A stretch of 64,000 nt of DNA from assembly GCA_022823235.1 (NCBI GenBank), contig JAJDXO010000009.1:1-64000 (forward strand), given 5' to 3'. Below, piece after piece: positions 38,351 to 47,611 of this stretch (positions are counted from its first letter, which is position 1; each line of letters starts with the position of its first letter). Position numbers and translations under genes: made by a program. Source of the stretch: Rhodospirillales bacterium. GTDB taxonomy: Bacteria > Pseudomonadota > Alphaproteobacteria > Rhodospirillales > UBA2165. The notes under the pieces are model-generated. The model had not been told where the DNA came from, searched no databases, and was given only the letters and a program-made list of their open reading frames with translations.

Positions 38351-39499
38351 ATGAAAATTGCGGTTCCCAAGGAACGCCGCGACCACGAGTTGCGAGTGGC
38401 TGCGTCTCCCGACTCTGTAAGGAAATTTATTGGTCTCGGCTTCGACGTAGTGGTCGAGAGCGGTGCCGGCGAAGGCGCGAATTTCAGCGACGAGAGCTTC
38501 AGGGAAGCCGGTGCGACCATTGCCGGCAGTGCCGCCGAAGCGCTTGGCGATGCCGACATCGTTCTGAAAATCCGCGCGCCCCGGACCGACGGCGACAACG
38601 AGATCGCAGACATGAAGAAAGGCGCCATGTTGATGGCGCACCTTTCGGCCCTGTCGGAGCCGGAAGCGATCAAGGTGTTCGCGGATGCCGGCGTCACCGG
38701 ATTCGCCATGGAGCTTCTGCCGCGAATCACCCGGGCGCAGTCCATGGACATCCTGTCGTCGCAAAGCAACCTCGCCGGCTACAAGGCCGTGCTCGATGCG
38801 GCCGGGGAGCTTGGCCGGGCATTCCCCATGATGATGACGGCAGCGGGAACGATTGCGCCCGCCAAGGTGTTCATCATGGGGGTCGGCGTTGCCGGCCTGC
38901 AAGCCATTGCCACCGCGAAGCGGATGGGGGCCGTCGTGACGGCGACCGACGTGCGTCCCGCGACCAGGGAGCAGGTGGAGAGCCTCGGCGGCAAGTTCCT
39001 CGAGGTCGATCCGGAAATGGAGAAAGACGCCCAGACCGAGGGCGGGTACGCCAAGGAAATGCCGCCCGAGTACTTCGAGAAGCAGAAACAGGTGGTTGCC
39101 GAGCACATCAAGAAGCAGGATGTGGTTATCACCACGGCACTGATTCCCGGCCGTCCCGCACCGACGCTCGTCACCGAGGCGATGGTCAAGTCCATGCCGG
39201 AAGGCGCCGTCATCGTCGATCTCGCCGTTGAGGCCGGCGGCAACGTCGAGGGCGCCGAGCCGGGCCGGACCGTCAAGAAAGATGGCGTAACCATCATCGG
39301 TCACGCCAATGTGCCGGCGCGGCTGGCCGAGGATGCCAGCACATTGTTCGCCAAGAACCTGGTCAACTTCATCACACCCCTGGTCGACCCGGAGACGAAG
39401 GAGCTCTCCATCGATTGGGAAGACGAAATCATTGCCGGCACGCTGGTCTGCAAGGACGGACAAGTTGTCCATCCGGCCCTGGCGCCGAAGGAGGGTTAG
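38351..39499 (+). CDS. pntAA: NAD(P) transhydrogenase subunit alpha part 1 (PntAA)
   Basis: The cytoplasmic NAD(H)-binding domain I of proton-translocating transhydrogenase, which uses the proton-motive force to make NADPH. Its 382 residues start [17 protein letters not shown] (ATG 38351; the open frame back to 38309 is not conserved). The dinucleotide fold [18 protein letters not shown] and the RQD-loop region [13 protein letters not shown] are present. In Rhodospirillum-type enzymes domain I is a separate soluble subunit, as here. First gene of a tight pntAA-pntAB-pntB operon. Confidence 0.96.
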   Translation: MKIAVPKERRDHELRVAASPDSVRKFIGLGFDVVVESGAGEGANFSDESFREAGATIAGSAAEALGDADIVLKIRAPRTDGDNEIADMKKGAMLMAHLSALSEPEAIKVFADAGVTGFAMELLPRITRAQSMDILSSQSNLAGYKAVLDAAGELGRAFPMMMTAAGTIAPAKVFIMGVGVAGLQAIATAKRMGAVVTATDVRPATREQVESLGGKFLEVDPEMEKDAQTEGGYAKEMPPEYFEKQKQVVAEHIKKQDVVITTALIPGRPAPTLVTEAMVKSMPEGAVIVDLAVEAGGNVEGAEPGRTVKKDGVTIIGHANVPARLAEDASTLFAKNLVNFITPLVDPETKELSIDWEDEIIAGTLVCKDGQVVHPALAPKEG

Positions 39500-39501
39500 A
39501 C

Positions 39502-39828
39502 ATGGATGCGGCACAGAAGGCCATGGAGGGCGCCGGAGCCGGCGATCCGTTCATTTTCCTGTTTACGGTTTTCGTTCTCGCGGTGTTCGTCGGATTCTAC
39601 GTGGTTTGGAGCGTGACGCCCGCTCTGCACTCGCCGCTGATGAGCGTCACCAACGCGATTTCGTCGGTGATCATTGTCGGCGCGCTGATTGCCGCGGGAC
39701 CCGCCGATCTGTCCTTTTCCAAGATCATGGGCTTCGTCGCGGTAACCCTGGCGTCGGTAAACATCTTCGGCGGCTTCATCGTCACCCAGCGGATGCTGTC
39801 CATGTACAAGAAAAAAGCGAAGAAATAG
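39502..39828 (+). CDS. pntAB: NAD(P) transhydrogenase subunit alpha part 2 (PntAB)
   Basis: A small membrane subunit of 108 residues with about three hydrophobic helices ([52 protein letters not shown]). It contributes the first part of membrane domain II. ATG 39502 lies 2 bp after the pntAA stop, preceded by GGAGG inside the pntAA end; an upstream open frame from 39415 overlaps pntAA and is not used. The C terminus is Lys-rich, facing the cytoplasm. Confidence 0.96.
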   Translation: MDAAQKAMEGAGAGDPFIFLFTVFVLAVFVGFYVVWSVTPALHSPLMSVTNAISSVIIVGALIAAGPADLSFSKIMGFVAVTLASVNIFGGFIVTQRMLSMYKKKAKK

Positions 39829-39838
39829 GGGACGCCGG

Positions 39839-41230
39839 ATGAGTGAAACAGCAACAGGCTTCGCCTACCTTTTCGCCGCCGTATGCTTCATCCTGGCGCT
39901 TCGGGGGCTGAGTTCCCCGGAATCGGCGCGTCAGGGCAACATGTTCGGGATCGTCGGCATGATCGTGGCGGTTGCCACGACGCTCGCCGATCCCACCATC
40001 ATCAGCTTCGAACTGATTCTCCTCGGCGTCGTCATCGGCGGCGCGATCGGCACCGTCGTGGCGCTCAAGATTCAAATGACGGCCTTGCCCCAGTTGGTGG
40101 CGGCGTTTCACTCGCTGGTCGGGCTTGCCGCCGTCGCCGTTGCCGCCGCGGCATTCTTCGCGCCGGAGGCCTACGGTATCGGTGCGCGGGGCGATATCGC
40201 CACGGCCAGCCTGATTGAAATGGCTCTCGGCACCGCGATCGGCGCGGTCACCTTTTCCGGTTCGGTCATCGCGTTCGCGAAACTGCAGGGCGTCATGTCC
40301 GGATCGCCCATCACATTCCCGGGGCAGCATCCGCTCAATGCGCTGATCGGTATCGCCATAGTCGCCGCAATCGTATGGCTGGTCGTCTCCAACGGCGACA
40401 ACGCGTTCTGGACCATCGTCGTCCTGTCATTCCTTATCGGCTTCCTGATTATTATCCCCATCGGGGGCGCGGACATGCCCGTGGTCGTCAGCATGCTCAA
40501 CTCTTATTCGGGTTGGGCCGCGTGCGGCATTGGGTTCACGCTGTCCAATACGGCATTGATTATTACCGGCGCGTTGGTGGGGTCGTCGGGCGCCATCCTG
40601 TCCTACATCATGTGCAAGGGCATGAACCGCTCGATCTTCAATGTGCTGCTCGGCGGGTTCGGCGGCGATTCGGATGCGGCCGCGGCGGGGCCTGCCGGCG
40701 ACCGCGCGGTCAAATCCGGCAGCGCCGAGGACGCCGGCTTCATCCTCAAGAACGCGTCCAAGGTCATCATCGTTCCGGGCTATGGCATGGCCGTCGCCCA
40801 GGCGCAGCATGCGCTCCGCGAAATGAGTGATCTGTTGAAGGAAGAGGGTGTCGAAGTGGCCTACGCCGTTCACCCCGTCGCCGGGCGGATGCCCGGCCAC
40901 ATGAACGTGCTTCTGGCGGAGGCTAACGTACCTTACGACGAGGTCTTCGAACTGGAGGAAATCAACCACGAATTCTCGACCGCCGACGTGGCGTTCGTCA
41001 TCGGCGCCAACGATGTGACCAACCCGGCGGCGAAGACGGACACCGCGAGCCCGATTTACGGCATGCCGATTTTGGATGTCGAGAATTCGGGAACGGTGCT
41101 GTTCCTGAAACGCTCCATGGCGTCCGGCTACGCCGGCGTCGACAACGAGCTGTTCTTCCGGGACAACACCATGATGGTGTTCGGAGACGCCAAAAGGACC
41201 ACCGAGGAAATCGTTCAGGCGGTCGGCTGA
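39839..41230 (+). CDS. pntB: NAD(P) transhydrogenase subunit beta (PntB)
   Basis: The 463 residues provide the remaining membrane helices (roughly residues 5-260, with FHSLVGLAAVAVA and the proton-path region) and the C-terminal NADP(H)-binding domain III (VIIVPGYGMAVAQAQHAL, VHPVAGRMPGHMNVLLAEA, FVIGANDVTNPAA). It follows pntAB by 10 bp. A bidirectional hairpin terminates the operon against convergent rpsU. Confidence 0.96.
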   Translation: MSETATGFAYLFAAVCFILALRGLSSPESARQGNMFGIVGMIVAVATTLADPTIISFELILLGVVIGGAIGTVVALKIQMTALPQLVAAFHSLVGLAAVAVAAAAFFAPEAYGIGARGDIATASLIEMALGTAIGAVTFSGSVIAFAKLQGVMSGSPITFPGQHPLNALIGIAIVAAIVWLVVSNGDNAFWTIVVLSFLIGFLIIIPIGGADMPVVVSMLNSYSGWAACGIGFTLSNTALIITGALVGSSGAILSYIMCKGMNRSIFNVLLGGFGGDSDAAAAGPAGDRAVKSGSAEDAGFILKNASKVIIVPGYGMAVAQAQHALREMSDLLKEEGVEVAYAVHPVAGRMPGHMNVLLAEANVPYDEVFELEEINHEFSTADVAFVIGANDVTNPAAKTDTASPIYGMPILDVENSGTVLFLKRSMASGYAGVDNELFFRDNTMMVFGDAKRTTEEIVQAVG

Positions 41231-41262
41231 CCGGGGCGGACCTCTATCGTCCGGACGTGCGA

Positions 41263-41289
41263 AAGCCGCGTCCTATCCGGACGCGGCTT
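41263..41289. terminator. Bidirectional hairpin between pntB and rpsU
   Basis: AAGCCGCGTCC (41263-41273) pairs perfectly with GGACGCGGCTT (41279-41289) around a TATCC loop. The A/T ends of the arms provide short U tracts on either strand, so both convergent transcription units can end here. Confidence 0.7.
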
Positions 41290-41316
41290 GATCACCGGTC
41301 GTGAAACGGGGGCTTC

Positions 41317-41520
41317 CTAGAAGCCTTCGCGCTCCAGGCGCTTGCGCTCCAGTTTCCGTGCCCGGCGAACGGCTTCGGCCTTTTCGCGGGCCCGGCGCTC
41401 GGAGGGCTTTTCATAGGAACGGCGCAGTTTCATTTCACGGAAGACGCCTTCGCGCTGCATCTTCTTTTTGAGGGCCTTCAGGGCCTGATCGACATTGTTG
41501 TCGCGGACGGTTACGTGCAC
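41317..41520 (-). CDS. rpsU: 30S ribosomal protein S21
   Basis: A basic 67-residue protein matching S21, which helps position the mRNA on the small subunit. The core [19 protein letters not shown] and the Arg/Lys-rich C-terminal helix ([16 protein letters not shown]) are typical. The start is a GTG at 41520, translated Met-His-Val; alphaproteobacterial homologs begin with MQVLVRDNN, so this start fits. Monocistronic, divergent from def. Confidence 0.95.
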   Translation of the reverse strand: MHVTVRDNNVDQALKALKKKMQREGVFREMKLRRSYEKPSERRAREKAEAVRRARKLERKRLEREGF

Positions 41521-41655
41521 GTGGACTCAACCTTTTTCAGTCATGATTAATGACGAAGGCGGGCCTTCTAACATACTGAAATCCAATTGTGAAGGGCGAT
41601 CGGGCGAATATTCGCCGCAATTGACCTCGCGTTCAAATCGTCCATATTGATCGGC

Positions 41656-42207
41656 ATGGCCATTCTCAAGATCGCCCGCATGGGACACCCGGTTCTACAC
41701 CGCAAGGCGGAGCCTGTGGAAGATCCGACCGCGCCCGAAATCGCCAATCTTATCAACGATATGATCGATACCCTGGAGGATGCGGGTGGTATCGGCTTGG
41801 CCGCGCCCCAGGTTCACGTCCCTCGGCGCGTGGTGATCTTCTACATTCCGGAACATCGTGCCGGTGAGGAGGAAGAGGAGGAGCCCCAGCCGCTGACCTT
41901 GATGGTCAATCCGGTGATCGAGCCGCTGACCGATGAAAAAAGCGTGGATTGGGAAGCCTGCCTGTCGGTGCCGGATATGATGGGGGCGGTGCCCAGATTT
42001 GACCGAATCAAGTACAGCTGGACCACACCCGAAGGCGAGACCGAAGAGCGGATCGCCACCGGTTTCCATGCCCGCGCGGTCCAGCACGAATGCGACCATC
42101 TGGACGGCATACTCTATCCGATGCGGATGGAAGACTTGACGCTGTTGGGGTTCGCCGAGGAAGTGCGGCGCAACCAGGACCTGGTCACGTCGGTGCGAGG
42201 AGAGTGA
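41656..42207 (+). CDS. def: Peptide deformylase
   Basis: It removes the formyl group from nascent N-terminal Met. The 183 residues carry the three metal motifs: GIGLAAPQ, EACLSVPD (Cys ligand) and QHECDHLDG (two His ligands and catalytic Glu). Motif 2 has Ala where most enzymes have Gly (EGCLS). An acidic insert of consecutive glutamates follows PEHRAG. I chose ATG 41656; a TTG at 41647 is also in frame. fmt is not adjacent, so this may be an additional rather than the main deformylase. Confidence 0.92.
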   Translation: MAILKIARMGHPVLHRKAEPVEDPTAPEIANLINDMIDTLEDAGGIGLAAPQVHVPRRVVIFYIPEHRAGEEEEEEPQPLTLMVNPVIEPLTDEKSVDWEACLSVPDMMGAVPRFDRIKYSWTTPEGETEERIATGFHARAVQHECDHLDGILYPMRMEDLTLLGFAEEVRRNQDLVTSVRGE

Positions 42208-42211
42208 CGCA

Positions 42212-42862
42212 ATGTCCAGCCTGGACGACCTAAGGTCCAACATTGTCCGAGCCATGCTGCCGCATGTCACCTTCGACGGCTGGAGCAAGGCGGCCCTCCG
42301 CGCCGGCGCCCTCGATTGCGGCGAAAATGAAGACATTGTCGAACGCCTGTTTCCGCGGGGCCTCAATCAGGCGGCCGAGGTCTACAGCGTCCTTGCGGAC
42401 GAAGAAATGGTCGACGCAATGGAAGCGGCCGGTGTCGGAGACATGAAGGTACGTGACCGGATCACCGCCGCCGTTCAGTTGCGGCTGGAAGCGGCGGAAA
42501 ATGATCGCGAGGCGATCCGGCGGCTCATGTCATATCTCGCTGTCCCGGGCCGAAAGCCATTGGCGGCGCGGCTGCTGATGAAGACCGTGGATACCATGTG
42601 GTATGCGGCCGGCGACAACGCGACCGATTTCAATTACTACACCAAGCGCGGGTTGCTGGCGGGCGTGTACGGCTCCACGGTCCTTTATTGGCTCAACGAC
42701 GAATCGGAGGGCTGCGAGGCCACCTGGGAATTTCTCGACCGCCGTATCGGCGATGTGATGAAAATTCCGAAGCTTCAGGCCCGGGTGAGGAAGGCGGCGG
42801 GGCTGTTGCCGTCGCCCTTCAAAGTACTTCGTGTGCTCGCCTCGCGGCGCCGGGCGGTCTGA
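42212..42862 (+). CDS. COQ9-family ubiquinone biosynthesis protein
   Basis: The 216-residue product has the TetR-like fold of COQ9, a lipid-binding partner of the COQ7 hydroxylase. Conserved stretches include LPHVTFDGWSKAALRAGA near the N terminus, the WYAAGDNATDFNYYTKRGLL block and the amphipathic C-terminal end. It starts 4 bp after def and is likely in the same transcript. Found mainly in alphaproteobacteria and mitochondria. Confidence 0.88.
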   Translation: MSSLDDLRSNIVRAMLPHVTFDGWSKAALRAGALDCGENEDIVERLFPRGLNQAAEVYSVLADEEMVDAMEAAGVGDMKVRDRITAAVQLRLEAAENDREAIRRLMSYLAVPGRKPLAARLLMKTVDTMWYAAGDNATDFNYYTKRGLLAGVYGSTVLYWLNDESEGCEATWEFLDRRIGDVMKIPKLQARVRKAAGLLPSPFKVLRVLASRRRAV

Positions 42863-42912
42863 ACACCGCAACTGCGGATGCGGATTGGCGGTCACCCGTT
42901 TGATTCGCTCGG

Positions 42913-43113
42913 TCAGGCGATAATATCCGGGAGGCCCATGGCGTGGAGGCGAGTGATTTCGTCCTTGAGCGCCAGCTTCCTTTTTTTCAGGCGTTGAATC
43001 TTGATTTGGTCGAATGGCGGCGATTCGGTCAACGCCTTGATCTGGGCGTCGAGCTCACGGTGCTCCGCTATGAGCCCGTCAATCCGTGCCTGAAGACCCT
43101 CGGTCTCTACCAT
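42913..43113 (-). CDS. DUF465 (YdcH-like) small coiled-coil protein
   Basis: A 66-residue, highly charged helical hairpin (LIAEHRELDAQIKAL, then IQRLKKRKLALKDEITRL) with the DUF465 pattern. Function unknown. It is convergent with COQ9 and divergent from phosphofructokinase. A second DUF465 gene lies at 44914-45081 on the other side of that gene. Confidence 0.88.
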   Translation of the reverse strand: MVETEGLQARIDGLIAEHRELDAQIKALTESPPFDQIKIQRLKKRKLALKDEITRLHAMGLPDIIA

Positions 43114-43141
43114 TGGTTCGCATTGGTTACAGGATGACGCC

Positions 43142-43147
43142 TATAAT
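43142..43147 (+). promoter_or_regulatory. Perfect -10 hexamer upstream of pfkA
   Basis: TATAAT is present exactly, 75 bp before the pfkA start. TTGGTT copies at 43113-43118 and 43123-43128 are the only -35-like elements and are spaced 23 or 13 bp away, so the promoter is incomplete by consensus. The complementary strand offers TATTAT for the divergent DUF465 gene. Confidence 0.35.
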
Positions 43148-43222
43148 AGCAGAGTGTCGTTAAAAGGGCAGCCGGGACTGTCTCGATTGGCAAGGGCAGC
43201 CGAAAGACTTGGGTAAGCGAGA

Positions 43223-44308
43223 ATGAAGCAAGATTTTAGAATCGGGATACTCACGAGTGGCGGCGATTGTGCCGGTCTCAACGCGGCGATCCGGGCCGCC
43301 GTGCAGCGTGCCGACGACGGGTATGGCTGGCAAGTCATCGGTATTCACGACGGGTCGAGGGGTCTGCTGGAGCGTCCGATGCGCTACGAGGAACTGAGTC
43401 CCGGGCTGTTTACCGGCGATATCCTGCGCATGGGGGGCACCATACTCGGAACCACCACTCACGGAGATCCGTTCGCCTATCCTATGCCCGACGGGACGAC
43501 ACGAGATATTTCCCCGCAATTCGTTTCCGGCTTTCAGGAGCTGGAGTTGAGCGGGCTGATCGTCATCGGCGGAGACGGAAGTCTCAAGATTCTCCATCGG
43601 CTGGCTGAACTCGGCGGCATTCCGATGATTGCCATTCCCAAGACGATTGACAATGATGTGCCGCTCACCGAATACGCCATCGGGTTCACCACGGCCCTCA
43701 GCACGGCTGTTGAGGCACTCGACCGGCTGCTGCCGACCGCCGAGAGCCACGAGCGGGTCATGATCCTGGAGGTGATGGGGCGGGACGCCGGACACATCGC
43801 GCTCAGCGCCGGGATCGCCGGTGGCGCCGATGTCATATTGATCCCCGAAATTCCTTTCGATATCGAGAAGGTGGCCGCAAAGATCAACCGCGTCCGGGAA
43901 CGCGGCCGCAATCACTCCCTCGTTGTCGTCGCGGAAGCCGCCCATCCGCTTGGTGAAGGAGCCCGGTCGTACATCACCACCCAGGGATACCAGCGCTATG
44001 GCGGGGTGGGGCAGCTCCTCAGCGAGCAGATCTCGGAACACACCGGATCCGATACCCGGGTAACGGTTCTGGGCCATGTTCAGCGCGGCGGCGTTCCAAG
44101 CAGCCACGACCGAATTGTCGCTTCGGCCTTTGGCGTGAAAGCGGTCGATCTTCTGGCCGAAGGGAAGACCGGCCGCATGGTCTCCTGGCAGCATCGCCAG
44201 GTGGTGGACGTGCCGCTCGAGGAGGTCAATCAACGCACCCGTGCCGTTTCTCTCGACGACACGCTGGTGGGCACGGCCCGTGGTCTCGGCATATCGCTCG
44301 GGGACTAG
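43223..44308 (+). CDS. pfkA: 6-phosphofructokinase (long-type, probably ATP-dependent)
   Basis: It phosphorylates fructose 6-phosphate in glycolysis. The 361 residues contain ILTSGGDCAGLNAAIR, the phosphoryl-donor loop IGGDGSLKI, the catalytic PKTIDNDVP, MGRDAGHIAL, and VLGHVQRGGVPSSHDR near the end. Donor prediction: Gly in GGDGS (position 104 in E. coli numbering) goes with ATP, whereas Lys in PKTIDND (position 124) is shared with PPi enzymes. This Gly/Lys mix occurs in several long ATP-dependent PFKs, so ATP is favoured. A TIGR02444 gene follows 2 bp later. Confidence 0.92.
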   Translation: MKQDFRIGILTSGGDCAGLNAAIRAAVQRADDGYGWQVIGIHDGSRGLLERPMRYEELSPGLFTGDILRMGGTILGTTTHGDPFAYPMPDGTTRDISPQFVSGFQELELSGLIVIGGDGSLKILHRLAELGGIPMIAIPKTIDNDVPLTEYAIGFTTALSTAVEALDRLLPTAESHERVMILEVMGRDAGHIALSAGIAGGADVILIPEIPFDIEKVAAKINRVRERGRNHSLVVVAEAAHPLGEGARSYITTQGYQRYGGVGQLLSEQISEHTGSDTRVTVLGHVQRGGVPSSHDRIVASAFGVKAVDLLAEGKTGRMVSWQHRQVVDVPLEEVNQRTRAVSLDDTLVGTARGLGISLGD

Positions 44309-44310
44309 GA

Positions 44311-44847
44311 ATGCCCTCCGCCGGGACAAATCACTTCTGGCAATTCTCGTTGGATTTCTATGAGCGGGACGGCGTCGCGGCGGCGTGCTTGACGCTGCAG
44401 GATCACCTCGGCCTTGACGTCAACATCCTGCTGTACGCCGCGTGGCTGGCGAGCCAAGGCCGGACCGCCTCGGTCGCCGATTTCGAACAGGTGGATCTCC
44501 TCATTGCGCCTTGGCGGGAAGAGGTGATTCGGCCGCTTCGGCGAATCAGGCGTTGGCTCAAGGAACCCGGGCCGGATGCGTCCGTCGGCAGCATCCGGGA
44601 GTATCGTGCGGGTATCAAGTCCGCGGAACTCGAAGCGGAAAAGATTGTTCAAGACATGATTTTTGCCTCCCATTTGCGACTGCAAAAGCCGGACGGAGAC
44701 GGGCCCGGTGACATCCGCCGGGCACTCTCCAACTATCTGAAAATGAGGGCGGTTTCCCCGGATAACGACGCGGCCCGGGAATTGGATGCCATTTATGCGG
44801 CGTTCGACCGGCTTGTCCGAACGGGGGGCCGACAGAGCGGCTCTTGA
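44311..44847 (+). CDS. TIGR02444 / DUF2390-family protein
   Basis: The 178-residue product begins FWQFSLDFYERDGVAAACL and continues with LQDHLGLDVNILLYAAWLA, the signature of this proteobacterial family of unknown function. The predicted fold is entirely helical with no signal or membrane segment. It starts 2 bp after pfkA, so it is co-transcribed, and it precedes a small DUF465 gene by 66 bp. Confidence 0.85.
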   Translation: MPSAGTNHFWQFSLDFYERDGVAAACLTLQDHLGLDVNILLYAAWLASQGRTASVADFEQVDLLIAPWREEVIRPLRRIRRWLKEPGPDASVGSIREYRAGIKSAELEAEKIVQDMIFASHLRLQKPDGDGPGDIRRALSNYLKMRAVSPDNDAARELDAIYAAFDRLVRTGGRQSGS

Positions 44848-44913
44848 TTTCGCCGCAAAGGGAGCCTTAAGATTGCAAGCAGCGAAAGAAGGCCAAGTTA
44901 GGAGGTAAGTTAG

Positions 44914-45081
44914 ATGGCGGATAAGGATCGAATCGACGTGCTGAAAACGAGGCACCAAGAACTCGAATCCGAAATCGAAAGAGAGTTTGAAAGTTCTACC
45001 CCCGATGATTTGCTCATCGCGACTCTCAAACGCCAGAAGCTCCGAATAAAAGACGAGCTCGCGGAGCTCAACGCCCTGTAA
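44914..45081 (+). CDS. Second DUF465 (YdcH-like) small protein
   Basis: ATG 44914 follows a strong AGGAGGT (44900-44906) and opens a 55-codon frame ending at TAA 45081. The product starts MADKDRIDVLKTRHQELE and ends LKRQKLRIKDELAELNAL. It aligns with the DUF465 protein encoded at 42913-43113: RID-L---H-ELE/D in the first helix and LK--K---KDE---L in the second. The family forms short antiparallel helices and has no known function. The gene is easily missed because of its size. Confidence 0.85.
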   Translation: MADKDRIDVLKTRHQELESEIEREFESSTPDDLLIATLKRQKLRIKDELAELNAL

Positions 45082-45258
45082 GAGAATCGGTATCGGGCGG
45101 AAATCGCCTGCCACTGACAGTGAATTGATCGGCGCCGTCTGGCGAACGCCGTTCGCGCACCTAAATCATATATAGTTGCGATTCCGACCGGCGCCCGTGC
45201 CGTCGGCGGCGTTCCGTGCGGCCGGCGCGGACCGGCCTTGCTATTGGGATTTGGGTTC

Positions 45259-46758
45259 ATGCTTCACGATATTCTCAAGTCAATCGGTCTGCCGTTGTCG
45301 GACGTGGATGGCGGCGGCCATCCGGTCGCTTCACCGATTGATGGAACGGTCATCGCGACGGTGGCCGCTGATACAGCCGAGTCCGCCGGAGCCAAATTGT
45401 CCGCGGCTGAGCACGCCTTTCAGCACTGGCGAGATGTCCCGCCGCCGCGCCGCGGAGAGCTCATCCGGCTTTTCGGCAACCAGCTTCGCCGGCACAAGGA
45501 GCCCCTTGGCCGCTTGGTGACGCTCGAGACCGGAAAGATTCTTCAAGAGGGCCTCGGTGAGGTCCAGGAAATGATCGACATTTGTGACTTCGCGGTCGGC
45601 CTTTCCCGCCAACTCTACGGTTTGACCATCGCTTCGGAACGGCCCGGGCATCGGATGATGGAAACCTGGCACCCCCTGGGTCCCGTGGGCGTCATCAGCG
45701 CGTTCAATTTTCCCGTCGCCGTCTGGTCATGGAATACGGCGCTGGCGATCGTTTGCGGTGATCCGGTGGTATGGAAACCATCCGAGAAAACACCCGTTAC
45801 GGCACTGGCGTGCCAGCACCTCTTCGAGCGGGCGGCGGCGGAGTTCGGCGATGCGCCAGTGGGCCTGTCGTCGGTCGTGATCGGGGACCGAACCATCGGT
45901 CAACTCGTTGTCGACGATCCGCGGATGCGTCTGATCAGCGCGACCGGCAGCTGCCGCATGGGCCGGGAGGTGGGTCCCCGGGTGGCCCGGCGGTTTGGCC
46001 GCTTGATCCTCGAACTCGGCGGCAACAACGCTATGATTGTCGCCCCGTCCGCCGACCTGGACTTGGCTGTCCGGGCGATCCTGTTTGCGGCCGTCGGAAC
46101 GGCGGGGCAAAGGTGTACGTCCTTACGCCGCCTGATCGCTCACACCGATGTCCGTGAAGAATTGCTCTCGCGGCTGAAAGCGGCCTATGCGGAGGTCCCG
46201 GTCGGTGATCCGTTTGCCGGGAAAACGCTGGTCGGCCCGCTGATCGACCGGGCGGCCTTCGACGAAATGCAATCGGCGTTGAAGCAGGCGCGGAAAGAAG
46301 GCGGGGTCGTGACCGGCGGAGAGAGGCAACTCGGCGATACCTGCCCGGAGGCGTTCTATGTCCGGCCGGCCATCGCCGAAATGCCCGGGCAATCGGCCAT
46401 CGTCCGCGAAGAGACGTTCGCCCCCATATTGTACGTCCTCGGATATGACGATTTGGACGACGCGGTCGCGATCCACAACGATGTCGATCAGGGCCTCGCG
46501 TCGAGTATCTTCACGACCGATCTGCGGGAGGCCGAACGGTTCCTGTCGGCCTCGGGGAGCGATTGCGGCATAGCCAACGTGAACATCGGTCCGTCGGGCG
46601 CCGAAATCGGCGGAGCCTTTGGCGGCGAGAAGGCAACCGGCGGGGGGCGCGAGTCCGGCTCCGATGCCTGGAAGGCCTATATGCGCCGGGCGACGAACAC
46701 CGTCAACTACTCACGGGAATTGCCCCTCGCACAGGGGATTTCGTTCGGCGACGGATAG
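45259..46758 (+). CDS. ALDH7-type aldehyde dehydrogenase (probable alpha-aminoadipic semialdehyde/piperideine-6-carboxylate dehydrogenase)
   Basis: An NAD-dependent aldehyde dehydrogenase of 499 residues. Motifs: AFNFPVAVWSWNTALAIVCGD, WKPSEKTP, GSCRMGREVGPRVARRFG, the catalytic Glu in LELGGNNAMIV, the nucleophile Cys in GTAGQRCTSLRRL, and EETFAPILYVLGY. LGGNNA and TAGQRCT are characteristic of the ALDH7/antiquitin group that oxidises alpha-aminoadipic semialdehyde in lysine breakdown. ATG 45259 gives the conserved MLHDILKSIGLP start; an upstream ATG at 45238 is possible. No other lysine-catabolic gene is adjacent. Confidence 0.9.
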   Translation: MLHDILKSIGLPLSDVDGGGHPVASPIDGTVIATVAADTAESAGAKLSAAEHAFQHWRDVPPPRRGELIRLFGNQLRRHKEPLGRLVTLETGKILQEGLGEVQEMIDICDFAVGLSRQLYGLTIASERPGHRMMETWHPLGPVGVISAFNFPVAVWSWNTALAIVCGDPVVWKPSEKTPVTALACQHLFERAAAEFGDAPVGLSSVVIGDRTIGQLVVDDPRMRLISATGSCRMGREVGPRVARRFGRLILELGGNNAMIVAPSADLDLAVRAILFAAVGTAGQRCTSLRRLIAHTDVREELLSRLKAAYAEVPVGDPFAGKTLVGPLIDRAAFDEMQSALKQARKEGGVVTGGERQLGDTCPEAFYVRPAIAEMPGQSAIVREETFAPILYVLGYDDLDDAVAIHNDVDQGLASSIFTTDLREAERFLSASGSDCGIANVNIGPSGAEIGGAFGGEKATGGGRESGSDAWKAYMRRATNTVNYSRELPLAQGISFGDG

Positions 46759-46770
46759 CCGGATACTGCT

Positions 46771-47499
46771 CTAATCGTTGGCGGTCGGTGGTTGCGGGGC
46801 GAACGGATCCGGGGTGTCCCCGGAGTCCTCCACCGCCGCCGGAACATCGCCGAATACCTCGGCGGCCGGTGCGACGGCGGCGGCGGGATGGCTCTCGGCC
46901 CCGGCCGCCTCGCCGGCCGGCGGAGCGGTTTCCCCGGCCTCGGCCGGCGGTTGTTGAGGCGGCGCGTGCTCCGTGCCGGCGCGCTTCCGGGCGATTGCGA
47001 CCATTTTCTCCAGATCGGCCGCCGAACAGAGCCCGAGATAGACCGGGCTCTGCGCCTTGATATTGGCGATATTGCGATGGGTCCGGCTGCGCACCGATTC
47101 GATGGTCGGCTTGGTGGTGCCGATCAGGCGGCTGATCTGGGCATCGCTGAGTTCGGGATAGCTCTTCAGAAGCCAGGCGATAGCGTCGGGCCGGTCCTGC
47201 CGCTTCGAGATCGGCGTGTAGCGGGCGCCCTTCTGGCGGACCTTCGGGAGCGGGACCGACGGTTTCGACATTTCCAGCCGGGCGTCGGAATCCTCTTCAC
47301 ACTTCTCGATTTGCGCTTTGCTGACCTGGCCGTTGGCGACCGGGTCGAGGCCCTGCATGCCCGGCGCGACCTCGCCGTCGGCGATCGCCTGAACCTCGAG
47401 GATATGAAGGCCGCAGTAGTCCGCGATCTGATCGAATGTCAGCGCCGTATTGTCGACCAGCCAAACAGCGGTCGCCTTTGGCATGAGAGGCTGTGCCAT
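46771..47499 (-). CDS. trcR: Cell-cycle transcriptional regulator TrcR (DUF1013)
   Basis: The 242-residue product begins MAQPLMPKATAVWLVDNTAL and contains FDQIADYCGLHILEVQAIADG, then PDAIAWLLKSYPELSDAQISRLIGTTKPTIESVR-type helix-turn-helix segments. This is the DUF1013 family annotated as cell-cycle regulator TrcR, confined to alphaproteobacteria. The last 75 residues are a Pro/Ala/Glu-rich disordered tail. I chose ATG 47499; an open frame reaches 47538. It is one of several cell-cycle genes in this window and is convergent with the ALDH gene. Confidence 0.87.
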   Translation of the reverse strand: MAQPLMPKATAVWLVDNTALTFDQIADYCGLHILEVQAIADGEVAPGMQGLDPVANGQVSKAQIEKCEEDSDARLEMSKPSVPLPKVRQKGARYTPISKRQDRPDAIAWLLKSYPELSDAQISRLIGTTKPTIESVRSRTHRNIANIKAQSPVYLGLCSAADLEKMVAIARKRAGTEHAPPQQPPAEAGETAPPAGEAAGAESHPAAAVAPAAEVFGDVPAAVEDSGDTPDPFAPQPPTAND

Positions 47500-47611
47500 C
47501 ACACGTCTTCCTCGTTTAAGGTGATACAGGCGGACCATGGTCTACGCCTGGAATGTCGCGCGCAATATAGCCGCCGCCCCAGGCCCGGTCAAACCTGCGG
47601 AAAAACTGCCG

